Shown here piece by piece: positions 43,278 through 53,376 of a stretch of DNA of 64,000 nt (the stretch's first letter is position 1; each line of letters opens with the position of its first letter). The notes under the pieces are model-generated. The model saw only the letters and a program-made list of their open reading frames with translations, ran no database searches and was not told the origin of the DNA. Both the position numbers and the translations under genes were made by a program. Source of the DNA: an uncultured Alcanivorax sp. (GTDB taxonomy: Bacteria; Pseudomonadota; Gammaproteobacteria; Pseudomonadales; Alcanivoracaceae); NCBI RefSeq assembly GCF_947258575.1, contig NZ_CAMYIV010000002.1, positions 186,001 to 250,000 of the forward strand, read 5' to 3'.

Positions 43278-45773
43278 TTAGGTCTTGGCCGGCTCTACCA
43301 GGTGCTCAATGTCTGTCACCCGCGTCACCCGTTGAATCGCGTCGCTGATATCCGGGCTGAGGATGCGACGGGCTTCATCGTCCAGGGATTCCAGTTTTTC
43401 GTCAAAGACCAAGGTGCCAGCATCGTCAGTAGTGACCAGGCCGGTACCGTACAGCTGGCTGATGAAGTTTTTCAGTACTACCTTGTCGAAGAATTCTGGT
43501 GAGTTGAATTCGTAGAGCAGCGACAACCGTTGTGCCGTCTGATGAGCCAGTTCGCCCAGTTGATTGGCGGTCAGCATGCCGGAACCATACTGCACCAGAA
43601 GACGAATGGTCAGATAGTAGCGTTCCAGAGACGGCATGACGGTCTGGCCAAGATGGTCCAGCATGTCGGATTCATGGGTGTGAATCGGGGCCCCGTGCAG
43701 GCAGTCGTCTTCGCGGCTGATCAACTGTTCCTTCTCCAGCACATCCACCGTCTTGCTGACCGCCCGGGACAGGTCGTCGCCGTCCTGCCAGTGTAGATAG
43801 TACTCATTGCGCAGGAAGGGGTAGAGCAGATGCACCATGCTCTGCAGGGTGTCCATACTGATGGAGCGGGCGTTCATCACCAGCGAACAGATCAGGCCGG
43901 GCAGAATAAACAGGTGCAGGCTGTTGTTGCGGACGTAGGCCATCTGCAGGGCGGTTTTTTCATCGGTGGTCACCACGTCACCCAGCTTGTGCTCGATACG
44001 CTCCAGGAACTCGTTGTCTAGCCCGTACTGAATGATAGCGGAGGCATCATCCGTGGCGATGGAGGCGCTGTCACTGTAGGGGGCCTGTTTGAGCAGAGCG
44101 ATGTACAGGTTCAGCTGCTGGCGTAACTGGGCCACATCCATGGTGTGCTTGGGCGACGCCAGCAGGGCCAGGCTGAGCAGGTTGATCGGGTTGGCCACGG
44201 CAGCGGCATTGATGGATTCCACCACTTCCTGTCCGAGTTCATTGACCACATGCTTGAACCAGGCTGGGCTTTCATCGGCAGCCAGGTCCTCGCTGCGCCA
44301 GGCGGTGTGATGCTCGTCGAGGAAGTCCACCAGCTTGATGGGCTCACCGAAATTCACGTGCACCTGGCCGAAGTGACTGCGCAGCACCGCCAGGGATTTC
44401 ATCAGCCCGCCGACGGATTCCTTCTGCTTTTTCTTGCCGTGCAGCTCGCCGATATAGGAGCCTGATTCGATCACTTTCTCATAGCCCACATAAACCGGCA
44501 CAAAGGCAATCGGCTTGCGGGCATCACGCAGGAAGCTGCGCAGAGTCATGGCCAGCATGCCGGTGCGGGGCTTCAACATCCGGCCGCTACGGCTGCGCCC
44601 ACCTTCCACGAAGTACTCGATGGAATAACCACGCACGGTGATGGTATGCAGGTACTCGCTGAAGACGGTGGCGTACAGGGGGTTGTCACGAAAGCTGCGG
44701 CGCATGAAGAACGCACCGCCGCGTCGCAGGATAGTCCCGACGATGGGCATATTCAGGTTGATGCCGGCGGCGATGTGCGGTGGCACCAAGCCATTGCGGA
44801 ATACCACAAAGGACAGCAGCAAGTAGTCGATGTGGCTGCGGTGGCAGGGCACATAGATCACTTCGTGATCGCCGGCCACTTTGGTCAGGTTGTCCATGTT
44901 GTACAACCTGACCCCGGCATACAGTCGGTTCCAGACCCAGTTCAGGAATAACTCCAGGGAGCGAATCACTGTATGGGAGTAATCCGCGGCGATTTCCATG
45001 GCGTAATGGCGAGCCTTGGCTTCCACCTTCTCGATACTGGTTTCCTGGCGCTGGGCCTCGGCGCGGATGGCTTCCTGTACCGGGATGGAGTCCACCACGG
45101 TGTTGGTGAGGGTGCGACGGTGCGACAGATCCGGGCCGATGGCGGCTTCCTGCTGACGGCGAAAATGCACACGCAGAATGCGGGAGGCCTTGCGCACGGT
45201 CTGTTCGTCCGTGGGGCACTGATCCACCAGGGTGCGTAGGGACATGGGCTTGCTGAAATGAACGTACAACTGCCGGCCCTGGGTGACGATGATAAAGAAT
45301 TTCTTGATGAAACCCGCCGGCGACCAGTTGTCGGAAAACAGAATGCGCCACAGAGAGCTTTCCTTTTCCGGACGGCGGCCCCAGAACACCGATACCGGCA
45401 CCAGCTGTACATCGGCCTCGGGATTGGCGCGTAGTGCGCTAACCAGTTTTTCCAGCCGTGGCGGTGACACGGGTGTTCGCTGCCGGCCATTACTGAATTT
45501 GCGCCGGTACAGCTGGAAGTAACTATGGCTCAGGTGGCTTTTGCCCAGCGTCAACCCGTGCAGTGCAGATGCAAGGCCCAATTGTCGTGCGGATTGGTCC
45601 GCTGCCGCGGCGTCGGCGGCAGAGCGATCACGCAGCACATAGACCACCGGGGTATTGGGGGCAAGTTGCAGTTCGTCAGGGTTGGAAGGCAGCGCGTTAG
45701 CACGTGTGCACAAACGCAGGAAAATGCGGATCAGGAAGAAGCCCAGGCGATCCAGGCCAAGCCAAGGTGTCAT
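43278..45773 (-). CDS. plsB: Glycerol-3-phosphate 1-O-acyltransferase
   Basis: An 831-residue PlsB, the first acyltransferase of phospholipid synthesis at the inner membrane, using acyl-CoA or acyl-ACP. The catalytic HRSHIDYLLLSFV block carries the HxxxxD motif. GAFFMRRSFRDNPLYATVF and YFVEGGRSRSGRMLKPRTGM bind glycerol 3-phosphate, and IAFVPVYVGYEKVIESGSY follows. The length is that of the Escherichia coli enzyme. A PlsC-like gene is at 22077. It is divergent from the DyP peroxidase gene. Confidence 0.96.
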   Translation of the reverse strand: MTPWLGLDRLGFFLIRIFLRLCTRANALPSNPDELQLAPNTPVVYVLRDRSAADAAAADQSARQLGLASALHGLTLGKSHLSHSYFQLYRRKFSNGRQRTPVSPPRLEKLVSALRANPEADVQLVPVSVFWGRRPEKESSLWRILFSDNWSPAGFIKKFFIIVTQGRQLYVHFSKPMSLRTLVDQCPTDEQTVRKASRILRVHFRRQQEAAIGPDLSHRRTLTNTVVDSIPVQEAIRAEAQRQETSIEKVEAKARHYAMEIAADYSHTVIRSLELFLNWVWNRLYAGVRLYNMDNLTKVAGDHEVIYVPCHRSHIDYLLLSFVVFRNGLVPPHIAAGINLNMPIVGTILRRGGAFFMRRSFRDNPLYATVFSEYLHTITVRGYSIEYFVEGGRSRSGRMLKPRTGMLAMTLRSFLRDARKPIAFVPVYVGYEKVIESGSYIGELHGKKKQKESVGGLMKSLAVLRSHFGQVHVNFGEPIKLVDFLDEHHTAWRSEDLAADESPAWFKHVVNELGQEVVESINAAAVANPINLLSLALLASPKHTMDVAQLRQQLNLYIALLKQAPYSDSASIATDDASAIIQYGLDNEFLERIEHKLGDVVTTDEKTALQMAYVRNNSLHLFILPGLICSLVMNARSISMDTLQSMVHLLYPFLRNEYYLHWQDGDDLSRAVSKTVDVLEKEQLISREDDCLHGAPIHTHESDMLDHLGQTVMPSLERYYLTIRLLVQYGSGMLTANQLGELAHQTAQRLSLLYEFNSPEFFDKVVLKNFISQLYGTGLVTTDDAGTLVFDEKLESLDDEARRILSPDISDAIQRVTRVTDIEHLVEPAKT

Positions 45774-45971
45774 AGTCGGATTCAGTTAACTAGTGTGCCG
45801 CAAGTGTAGCGAAAGCCCTGGGCAGGGAACACCAGCGCATATTTCAATTTGTTTCAGAATTGCGTCTGCCAACTCGTACCATGGTCCAGTATACCGTTAT
45901 ATTCACGGGAACAAGTCAGGTAGCCTTGCTAGACTGTTGGCAGTTTATTGATAAGGACTAAGGAGTTAACG

Positions 45972-46844
45972 GTGTCGACACCGCAAACGGGGATTTTTGA
46001 TCGTAGTTATCAACATCATCTGTTCTTCGAATTCTGCCTTGGCAGTGGCCAGGAGATGCAGGCAGTCAGAGCCGCTTTGCACCAGCTGAATTCGCTGAAA
46101 AGTGAAAAGACACCGGTGTTGATGGCGTTCGGGCCAGCCCTCTGGGAGCAACTGGACACCCGCTTCAGCTTCCCGCCGTTCTCCCTGGAAGGCCATGTGC
46201 CGGCCACCCAGGGGGATCTGTGGGTCTGGGTGCAGGCGAAAGAGCGCGGTGATCTATTCGATACCGGCATGCAGGTACGCGATGCTGTGGGCGAGCTGCT
46301 TTCCACGCAACTGGAGCTGAACAGCTTCGTCTACCATGACATGCGTGACCTGACCGGGTTTGTCGATGGCATTGGCAATCCCACCGGTGAAAAGGCAGAA
46401 GAGGCCGCCTTCATTGCCGAGCCACACCCCGGTGCAGGCGGCAGCTGGGTGCTGACCCAGAAGTGGGTTCATGACCTGAAGAAATTCAACCAACTGCCGG
46501 TCAACGAACAGGAAAACGTGTTCGGCCGCACCAAGGAAGATGCAGTTGAGTTTGACGAAGAACGCATGCCGGCGGATGCCCATGTGGGTCGCACCGATGT
46601 GGATCGCGATGGTGTTCCCCAAAAAATGTGGCGCCGCTCGGTCCCCTACGGCGACAGCAGTGAACACGGCCTGTACTTCCTGGCCTTCTGCTGCGAACTG
46701 GATCGCTACGACTACCTGCTTCGCCGCATGTACGGCATCGCCGACGATACGGTCAAAGACCGCCTGCTGGACTACACCCGCCCGGTAATGGGCTCGTGGT
46801 GGTATGCACCGGATCAGGAGTGGATTGATAAGATCAGTGAATAG
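45972..46844 (+). CDS. DyP-type haem peroxidase
   Basis: A 290-residue dye-decolorising peroxidase, probably class B by its size. The distal haem motif GFVDGIGNP (GxxDG) holds the catalytic aspartate. WVLTQKWVHDL and RRSVPYGDSSEHGLYFLAF contain the later conserved arginine region. No Tat or Sec signal is seen, so the enzyme is cytoplasmic. The start is GTG at 45972, eight bases after AAGGAG; an extension to 45948 runs through the ribosome site. The stop codon lies in one arm of a short-repeat nest. Confidence 0.9.
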   Translation: MSTPQTGIFDRSYQHHLFFEFCLGSGQEMQAVRAALHQLNSLKSEKTPVLMAFGPALWEQLDTRFSFPPFSLEGHVPATQGDLWVWVQAKERGDLFDTGMQVRDAVGELLSTQLELNSFVYHDMRDLTGFVDGIGNPTGEKAEEAAFIAEPHPGAGGSWVLTQKWVHDLKKFNQLPVNEQENVFGRTKEDAVEFDEERMPADAHVGRTDVDRDGVPQKMWRRSVPYGDSSEHGLYFLAFCCELDRYDYLLRRMYGIADDTVKDRLLDYTRPVMGSWWYAPDQEWIDKISE

Positions 46845-46998
46845 TTAATAGTGAACAGTTAACAGCGGCGCGGTTTCGCGCCTTCTGGACTGAAAACAAA
46901 GAGGCCGCGTCCATGATTTGGACGCGGCCTCTTGCGTTTCAAAACAGTTCAAACCTGTTCCGCGAAACTGTTCACTATTAATTGTTAACTATTCACTG
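46836..46998. repeat. Inverted nest of short repeats between DyP and aldehyde dehydrogenase genes
   Basis: AGTGAATAGTTAATAGTGAA(CAG) at 46836-46865 and CTGTTCACTATTAATTGTTAA(C) at 46968-46998 are built from variants of the unit AGTTAAYAGTGAAYAG and are inverted to each other. The first arm includes the DyP stop codon. Confidence 0.7.
46899..46940. terminator. Bidirectional terminator between convergent genes
   Basis: AAGAGGCCGCGTCC and GGACGCGGCCTCTT form a 14-base stem around ATGATTT. A-rich bases lie before it and GCGTTT after it. Confidence 0.85.
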
Positions 46999-47000
46999 CC

Positions 47001-48599
47001 TCAATCCGTTTTCCATTTGGTAAACATCTTCTTCACCAGGAACGGGGTGAGTTTCAGTGAGGCGCTGAGCATCTGGCCGAGGCCTTTGGGGAAGACGAAG
47101 TGCAGGGCGTTCTTGATGCCGTTGTAGGTGGCTTCGTCGAAGGGGTACCAGAAGATGTTTCGCTTGGAGGGCAGGATGTCCCAGTTGACCGCTTTTGCCT
47201 GAGTCATCTCCTCCAGGCCTTCCGGGCCGTGGGTGCGGCCGATGCCGGATTCCTTCCAGCCGCCCCAGGGGGTTTCGGAGAGGCCGTGGCTGTAAAGGTG
47301 ATCATTAATGGTGGTGACCCCGGACTGCAGACGGGCAGCAATGGCGCGGCCACGCTTGTTGTTCTTGGTCCACACGGAGGAGGTCAGTGCCAGCTTGGAT
47401 TCGTTGGCCTTGCGGATGGCGTCTTCTTCGTTAGCCACGCGTTGCACGGCAATCAGGGGGCCGAAGGTTTCATCGCACATGGTGAGCATGTCGTCGGTGA
47501 CATTGGTCAGCAGCGTCGCCGGGTGAAAGAAACCGTTTTCCACGTTGCCTACCGGGCGGGACTGGGCTTCGATACGGGCGCCCTTGGCCAGGGCATCTTC
47601 CAGGTGTTGCTGCACGGTGCGCAGCTGGCCGGCAGTGGTCAGGCTGCCGATATCCACATTGAAATCGTTGCAGCCTACGCCGTGACGCAGCTGGCGGGTC
47701 TTCTTGGCGAGTAGATCCACGAACTGGTCGTAGACCGCGTCCACCACATACACCCGTTCCACACCGCCACAACTTTGACCGGCATTCTGGTAACCGGCCC
47801 AGGCGGCACCGTTGGTGGCCCGTTCCAGGTCCGCATCTTCCAGCACCAGCATGGGGTCGTTGCCGCCCAGCTCCAGGGACACCGGAGTGAGGGTTTCAGC
47901 GGCCTGGGCCATCAGGGTTTTGCCGGCGGGGACGCTGCCGGTGAAGAACAGCTTGTCCACGCCATTCTCAAAGTAACCAGTGGCAACTTTGGAGCCGGAG
48001 CCGACGATGTGATGGAACAGACCCTCTGGCAATTCCCCAGCGGCAATGATCTGCTCGATGGCGCGCCCAACTGCCGGGGTGGCAGCGGCCACTTTCAGCA
48101 GTACGGCATTACCGGCCATCAGGCCCATGACAATTTCACCGAAGGGGATGGACAGCGGATAGTTCCAGGGGCTGATAATGCCCACCACGCCCAGGGGCAC
48201 ACGCAGCATGTGTGTCTTCTTGTTGAAGAACAGAATGCTGCCGCCGGGGCGGTTTTTCTCTTTCAGATATTTCTCGGCGTTGTTTGCATACCACTTGCAG
48301 GCCAGGGCGCAGGGCAGCACTTCGGTGGCCAGGGCATCGGTGAGGGTCTTGCCGTTGCTTTCGCTGACGGTGCGGGCCAGGTCGTCGGCGCGGTCCACGA
48401 TATAGCTGCGCATCATGGTGATGTGGCGGGCCCGTTCCTTGAACGATTTGGCCGCCCAGATCGCCTGGGCTTCACGGGCCTTGGCCATGATCTCGGGCAA
48501 TTTGGCCAGGTCGGTTTCATTCAGCTCGGCCACGGCGGTGCCGGTGGCCGGGTTGGTGTCCAGTACGGTTTTGCTATCGAGTTTTTCTTGCGCGGTCAT
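47001..48599 (-). CDS. Aldehyde dehydrogenase family protein
   Basis: A 532-residue NAD(P)-dependent aldehyde dehydrogenase. The catalytic cysteine is in QNAGQSCGGVERV and the general-base glutamate in SLELGGNDPMLV; GIISPWNYPLSIPFGEI and FFTGSVPAGKTL bind cofactor. The tail after residue 490 (ALHFVFPKGLGQMLSASL) is longer than usual and partly hydrophobic, as in enzymes that oxidise long-chain fatty aldehydes at a membrane. That would suit alkane or wax degradation, but the substrate is not proven. Confidence 0.9.
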   Translation of the reverse strand: MTAQEKLDSKTVLDTNPATGTAVAELNETDLAKLPEIMAKAREAQAIWAAKSFKERARHITMMRSYIVDRADDLARTVSESNGKTLTDALATEVLPCALACKWYANNAEKYLKEKNRPGGSILFFNKKTHMLRVPLGVVGIISPWNYPLSIPFGEIVMGLMAGNAVLLKVAAATPAVGRAIEQIIAAGELPEGLFHHIVGSGSKVATGYFENGVDKLFFTGSVPAGKTLMAQAAETLTPVSLELGGNDPMLVLEDADLERATNGAAWAGYQNAGQSCGGVERVYVVDAVYDQFVDLLAKKTRQLRHGVGCNDFNVDIGSLTTAGQLRTVQQHLEDALAKGARIEAQSRPVGNVENGFFHPATLLTNVTDDMLTMCDETFGPLIAVQRVANEEDAIRKANESKLALTSSVWTKNNKRGRAIAARLQSGVTTINDHLYSHGLSETPWGGWKESGIGRTHGPEGLEEMTQAKAVNWDILPSKRNIFWYPFDEATYNGIKNALHFVFPKGLGQMLSASLKLTPFLVKKMFTKWKTD

Positions 48600-48733
48600 G
48601 TGAGGAAGTCTCCATCACGGCAGGTCGCAAAGGCGGCCTGCGGGCTGTTCTGAGAGGGCCAGTGTCTGGCTCCGGGAAAGGCACATAGGTAAACACAGAG
48701 TAGACATTCTGGCTAGTGCTGTTGGGGCCGATT

Positions 48734-50830
48734 TCAGGCCGTGACACCACGGCTTTGCTGTGCTTCCGTCAGCCGGAACGCCATGCGCTCGAAGGTCAGG
48801 GCAATACGCTCCAGGGCACCGGCAATCAGCTCCCGGTCGCGCTGAGCCAGGTTGCCAGCGTTCTCCATATCCACTTTGAGCTTTTCTGATTGCAGGCGAA
48901 AGCCCTCGTCGACGGTGCCACGGGAACAGGACTGGTAGGCAGCAGCCAGGGCCAGTTGCCAGCGATCGGCGCTGTCGAGCAGCGCGGGTGGGGCATTGCT
49001 GCGCAGGCGACTTTGAATCCACAGGGAGACCTGGCCCAGGTTCAGTCCGGTGAGGCCCAGGTCGGTGAAGTGGCGCTGGGCCTCGGGCAGGGCCTTGTCA
49101 CAGATGGTCAGCCAGCGCAGGCGGTCGGCCATGCGCGCGTTGAACCATTCCTCATTGATGTTGGCGGCACCTGATGTGGCCGTAGAGGGATTGCCCATCA
49201 ACGTCAGGTCGGTGGCGGTCTGGCGGATCAGCCGGCGGCGCAGGTTGGGGCCATTGGGTGGCGTAATCAGACGGAACATGAGGAAGGCGATGGCGATGCC
49301 AGCGGTGATTGCCAGGCCGTTACTGGCCACCCGGGCCACATCAAAATCCATGGCGTTGCCCGGCTGCACCAGAATGAGATAGGGAGTGCAAAAGCCCAGG
49401 CCCAGGGGCAGGGTCAGGCGTTTACTGATGGCCAGCAGGCCGACAAACAGAGGCGCGCCGAGAATCAGGATGAGCAGGGGAAAGTTGCCGTTATTGATGG
49501 CCAGCAGGGGCAGGGTGAAAAACAGGGCCACCGGCGCGGCCAGCACGGAACTGAAGGTGGCCCGTTTCAGCACCAGATCCGGCTCTGGCAGGCGTGCAAA
49601 GAGAATAGTGAACATCACCGGCATGATCATCAGCATGATGGCCATGGGGCTGGCAGTGCCTACCCAGAGCCCGGCAGCAAGGGCAAACACCAGCGCACTG
49701 CGCAGGCCCACGGCGGCGGCGATCTGCAAATCCCGGTAAGGCCGCAGGCCCTGCGGTCGCAGTTGCACTTCATGGCTGAAATGCAGGGCACGGTTGGCCT
49801 CCAGGGCGAGGATCAGATCCGCTGTCAGGTTCTGGCTGACCTGGAAGAAGCGCCGCTGCAGAGGCGGGGCATCCTCGGCTTGCTCGCCGCGGGCTTCGCG
49901 CAGTTGCTGGCGCAGGCTCTGGGCTTCTTTCATTGCCTGCTCGGCGGAGTGGGTTTCGCGCATGCGCTGGAAGGCGGTGCGCAAGGCATCCAGCAGGTCG
50001 CGCAGGGCCGGGGTGAGCAGGTCATCGTGGTTGCGCATCAGGCGCCCGATCACGCGGATGCGGGCTACCAGTGACAGGGTTTTGTGGCAGATCACCGTGG
50101 CCGCCCGGGCCCGCCCCGGGCCATGGCTGCCCTCGTAGTGAACGGCGCTGCTGTCATCACTGAGGGCAAAAATGCCCTGCAGCAGGGTATCCACCTGATT
50201 ATGGCGTTTGGCGTGGGTGCCCGTCGGGTCCAGTTCCAGTTCCAGATAGGCCAGTGTCTGATTGAGGGCGGTGCGGGCATGCTCCTTGAGCAGACCACTG
50301 ACTCGTACAGGCCACAGCAAGCTGCTCACCAGGGTGGCGCAGACGGCGCCGAGAATGATCTCACTGACCCGGGCGTTGGCAATGTGGAAGATGCCCAGGC
50401 TGGAGGTATTGGCCGGGTCGGCGATGGCCAGCACGACAATGAGGGTGGCGGTGATGCCCGCCATGGCGAAACCGTAGATGAAATTGGCCTGACGGACCCA
50501 GGCGGAAGCGCCGGCATTGATGCCGATCCACAAGGTCAGTGCGCCAATGGCCAGGGCCGGGTAGGGGAGTAACCAGGCCAGGATCAGCAGCCCCATGGCG
50601 CCGCCTACCAGGGTACCGCCGATCTGGCAGAAGCCTTTTTCAATCACCAGCCCGGTTTCCGGGCGGACTTGCAGGAACACGGCGGAGATCAGCGCCCAGT
50701 AGGGCCGGTCCAGTTGCAGCAGCATGGACAGATAGAGTGCCAGGGCCATGGCGATGACCCCCTTGGCGGCAAACAGGACAGACTGGCGGTCAGGAGTGAG
50801 CAGAACGGCCAGTCGCGGATCCAGTTTCAT
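48734..50830 (-). CDS. FUSC-family aromatic acid exporter, AaeB-like
   Basis: A 698-residue inner-membrane protein with two sets of about six hydrophobic segments (near residues 20-170 and 375-520) separated by cytoplasmic domains. The opening RPYWALISAVFLQVRPETGL is the FUSC signature. The best-known relative, AaeB, exports p-hydroxybenzoate together with AaeA. The order DUF1656-HlyD-FUSC here is the aaeX-aaeA-aaeB order. The start overlaps the HlyD stop by four bases. Confidence 0.9.
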   Translation of the reverse strand: MKLDPRLAVLLTPDRQSVLFAAKGVIAMALALYLSMLLQLDRPYWALISAVFLQVRPETGLVIEKGFCQIGGTLVGGAMGLLILAWLLPYPALAIGALTLWIGINAGASAWVRQANFIYGFAMAGITATLIVVLAIADPANTSSLGIFHIANARVSEIILGAVCATLVSSLLWPVRVSGLLKEHARTALNQTLAYLELELDPTGTHAKRHNQVDTLLQGIFALSDDSSAVHYEGSHGPGRARAATVICHKTLSLVARIRVIGRLMRNHDDLLTPALRDLLDALRTAFQRMRETHSAEQAMKEAQSLRQQLREARGEQAEDAPPLQRRFFQVSQNLTADLILALEANRALHFSHEVQLRPQGLRPYRDLQIAAAVGLRSALVFALAAGLWVGTASPMAIMLMIMPVMFTILFARLPEPDLVLKRATFSSVLAAPVALFFTLPLLAINNGNFPLLILILGAPLFVGLLAISKRLTLPLGLGFCTPYLILVQPGNAMDFDVARVASNGLAITAGIAIAFLMFRLITPPNGPNLRRRLIRQTATDLTLMGNPSTATSGAANINEEWFNARMADRLRWLTICDKALPEAQRHFTDLGLTGLNLGQVSLWIQSRLRSNAPPALLDSADRWQLALAAAYQSCSRGTVDEGFRLQSEKLKVDMENAGNLAQRDRELIAGALERIALTFERMAFRLTEAQQSRGVTA

Positions 50831-51705
50831 GGGTCGCTCTTGGTGTCCCGCTCGTGGAGGCGCACGGTGGCAGTCATGCCAGCGGCCAGCAGAATGTCAT
50901 CGGGAATGTGGTCCAGCTCGATATGCACAGGAATGCGCTGGGCCAGGCGCACCCAGTTAAAGGTCTGCTGGACCTGGGGCAATAGCTGGCCGTCAGTCTG
51001 AGTGTTGGCGTTGGCGATGGCCTGGCCCACGCTGGTGACCTTGCCGCGCAGTTTGCGGGCGCCGTTCATCAGTACCACTGTGGCACGCTGGCCCACGTTC
51101 ACCATGGGTAGTTTGGTTTCCTCGAAGTAGCCGGTGACATAGAAACTGCCGGCCTTGACCATGGACACTACCGGAGTGCCCTGATTAACGAAGTTTCCTT
51201 GCTGCAGGGTCAGGTTGACGATGGTGCCGTCTGCGGGAGCTTCCACACTGGTTCGCTCCAGGTTGATTCTGGCGCTGGCCAGTTCTGCCTCGGCCAGCGC
51301 CACATTGGCGGCAGCAAGCTGGGCCTCGATACGGGCACTGTCCAGTTCTTCACGGCTGATGCTGTTGCCGGCGTGCAGGCGTTTGCGCCGTTCGTATTGA
51401 TGTTCCGCCAGGCGCAAGGACTCCTGCTCGTGGAGCAGTTGGGCTTCGGCCCGGGCCAGTGTTGCCCGGTAGCGGATGTCATCAATCCGGAACAGGGGAT
51501 CGCCCTGTTGTACGGCCTGGTCATCACGAATGTGCAGCTCGCGGACCCAGCCGGACACATCCGGGGATAGCGTAATGATTTCGGCGCGCACCTTGCCGTC
51601 GCGGGTCCAGGGCGCATAGAGGTAATAATTCCACACCCAGTTACCGGCCAGCAGGGCGAGAATGACCAGAACCACGGTGAGCAGAATACGTAGTGGTTGT
51701 TGCAT
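50827..51705 (-). CDS. HlyD-family membrane fusion protein, AaeA-like
   Basis: A 292-residue periplasmic adaptor. One N-terminal anchor (ILLTVVLVILALLAGNWVW) is followed by a biotinyl-lipoyl-like half, LSPDVSGWVRELHIRDDQAV, a helical hairpin (about 75-140), and the second half, APADGTIVNLTLQQGNFVNQ. It links the FUSC pump to an outer-membrane channel that is not encoded nearby. Confidence 0.92.
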   Translation of the reverse strand: MQQPLRILLTVVLVILALLAGNWVWNYYLYAPWTRDGKVRAEIITLSPDVSGWVRELHIRDDQAVQQGDPLFRIDDIRYRATLARAEAQLLHEQESLRLAEHQYERRKRLHAGNSISREELDSARIEAQLAAANVALAEAELASARINLERTSVEAPADGTIVNLTLQQGNFVNQGTPVVSMVKAGSFYVTGYFEETKLPMVNVGQRATVVLMNGARKLRGKVTSVGQAIANANTQTDGQLLPQVQQTFNWVRLAQRIPVHIELDHIPDDILLAAGMTATVRLHERDTKSDP

Positions 51706-51708
51706 GCG

Positions 51709-51915
51709 TTATCCCTGGCTCAGCACTCGTAAGGAAAGGGCGACAAAGCAGATAAACAGTGACAGATAGACCCAGGCACTTTTCCAGAGTTGCTGGTGCC
51801 AACCCAGTTTGCGCAGCAGAAGGAAGGTCAACAGGGTGAGCATCATGCCCAACAGCACGAACAGCACCATGGGGCTGATCAGCAGTCCGCCAACCGGAAT
51901 TTCATGCAGCCACAT
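51709..51915 (-). CDS. DUF1656 small membrane protein, AaeX-like
   Basis: A 68-residue protein with two hydrophobic segments (GLLISPMVLFVLLGMMLTLL and YLSLFICFVALSLRVL). The opening LHEIPVGGLLISP is typical of DUF1656. It is the first gene of the aaeXAB-like operon and ends three bases before the HlyD start. The role of this small partner is not known. Confidence 0.88.
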   Translation of the reverse strand: MWLHEIPVGGLLISPMVLFVLLGMMLTLLTFLLLRKLGWHQQLWKSAWVYLSLFICFVALSLRVLSQG

Positions 51916-51970
51916 CGTTGTTCCCTGGCAGAGTCATCTTAACGAGCATGGTAACGGATAATTCGGGGCA

Positions 51971-52118
51971 CCTGTAGGAGCACCGCTCGAGGTGCGAACC
52001 CGAGCCCAGGCGAGGGGCATGATTTTCAGTGCCTTTCCGAATCTGTCGAACCCGGAAGCTATCGATAGGTCCTTGCTGACGCGCGGTTCGCACCTCGAGC
52101 GGTGCTCCTAAAGGTGCC
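51971..52118. repeat. REPIN-like inverted pair
   Basis: CTGTAGGAGCACCGCTCGAG (then GTGCGAACC) at the left and GGTTCGCACCTCGAGCGGTG (then CTCCTAAAGG) at the right are inverted copies, about 90 bases apart. It is located upstream of the DUF1656 operon and downstream of dapE. It is the cleanest example in the window of the family with GTAGGAGC/GCGAAC ends. Confidence 0.8.
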
Positions 52119-52157
52119 ATAAGAGAGGTCGGCTTGATCCCTATTACTGCTGCCGAT

Positions 52158-53285
52158 TCACTGCATCAGCTTTTCGAGCAGGCGGGTGTAGATCCTGGTC
52201 AGTGTGTCCAGCTCACTGATACTGGTGTGTTCGTCCACCTTGTGGATGGTGGCATTGGTGGGGCCCAGCTCCACCACCTGGCTGCCGGTGGGGGCGATAA
52301 AGCGCCCGTCACTGGTGCCGCCGGCGGTGGACAGTTCCGTGTCGAGGCCGGTGACATCATTGATGGCGGTGACGGCAGCGTCCACCAGAGCGCCACGATC
52401 GGTAAGGAACGGCTGCCCGGACAGGGTCCACTGCAGATCGTAATCCAGGCCGTGTTTGTCCAGCACCGCCTCGGTACGCTCGCGCAGCAGGGCATCGGTC
52501 AGTTCCGTGGAGAAACGGAAGTTGAAAATGACCTGGCAGGTGCCGGGGATCACATTGGTGGCCCCGGTGCCGGCGTTGATGTTGGAAATCTGGAAACTGG
52601 TGGCCGGAAAGAAATCGTTACCCTGATCCCATTCGGTAGCGGCCAGCTCGGCCAGGGCCGGTGCCGCATCGTGGACCGGGTTGCGGGCCAGGTGCGGGTA
52701 GGCTACGTGCCCCTGAATGCCTTTGACGGTGAGCCGTGCGCCCAGGGAACCCCGGCGACCATTCTTGATCACATCGCCCACGGTGTTGGTGGAGGAGGGT
52801 TCGCCCACCAGGCAATAGTCGATGTGTTCATTGCGGGCCTGCAGATGCTCGACCACCTTGACGGTGCCGTTCACTGACGGGCCTTCTTCATCGGCGGTGA
52901 TCAACAGCGCCAGGCTGCCGTTGTGGTCCGGATGGGCTGCCACAAAATCCTCAATGGCCACCATGATGGCGGCGATGGAGCCTTTCATGTCTGCGGTACC
53001 GCGCCCATAGAGCAGATCACCTTCCTCGGTGGGAGTGAAAGGGTCGTACTTCCACGCCGCCACATCCCCGGTGGGCACCACGTCAGTGTGACCGGCAAAC
53101 GCAAACACCGGCCCTTGCGTACCGCGCCGTGCCCACAGGTTGCGCACTTCCTCGAACCACAGGGTTTCGCACTGGAAACCAAGGGCTTCCAGTTTTTCAA
53201 TCATCCAGTCCTGACAGCCTTCGTCCTCGGGAGTGACGGAGGCACGGCGGATGAGTTCTTTGGTGTAGTCGAGGGTGCGGGACAT
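52158..53285 (-). CDS. dapE: Succinyl-diaminopimelate desuccinylase
   Basis: A 375-residue M20 metallohydrolase that cleaves N-succinyl-LL-diaminopimelate to succinate and LL-diaminopimelate in lysine and cell-wall synthesis. Metal ligands are visible in [25 protein letters not shown] and [30 protein letters not shown] carries the final conserved block. GGAG eight bases upstream supports the start [11 protein letters not shown] at 53285. It clusters with dapD and dapC. Confidence 0.96.
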   Translation of the reverse strand: MSRTLDYTKELIRRASVTPEDEGCQDWMIEKLEALGFQCETLWFEEVRNLWARRGTQGPVFAFAGHTDVVPTGDVAAWKYDPFTPTEEGDLLYGRGTADMKGSIAAIMVAIEDFVAAHPDHNGSLALLITADEEGPSVNGTVKVVEHLQARNEHIDYCLVGEPSSTNTVGDVIKNGRRGSLGARLTVKGIQGHVAYPHLARNPVHDAAPALAELAATEWDQGNDFFPATSFQISNINAGTGATNVIPGTCQVIFNFRFSTELTDALLRERTEAVLDKHGLDYDLQWTLSGQPFLTDRGALVDAAVTAINDVTGLDTELSTAGGTSDGRFIAPTGSQVVELGPTNATIHKVDEHTSISELDTLTRIYTRLLEKLMQ

Positions 53286-53304
53286 GAAATCAGCTCCAAG
53301 CCTC

Positions 53305-53373
53305 AAGCTACAAGCTACAAGCTCACAGACCGGGAAGGCCTGCGTGTCGCTTGCAGCTTGTAGCTTGTAGCTG
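53305..53373. repeat. Inverted nest of short repeats between dapE and dapD
   Basis: AAGCTACAAGCTACAAGCT (53305-53323) faces GCTTGCAGCTTGTAGCTTG (from 53349). The unit is about nine bases (CTACAAGCT). It sits between the dapD stop and the dapE start, all inside a gene cluster read leftward. Confidence 0.75.
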
Positions 53374-53376
53374 TCT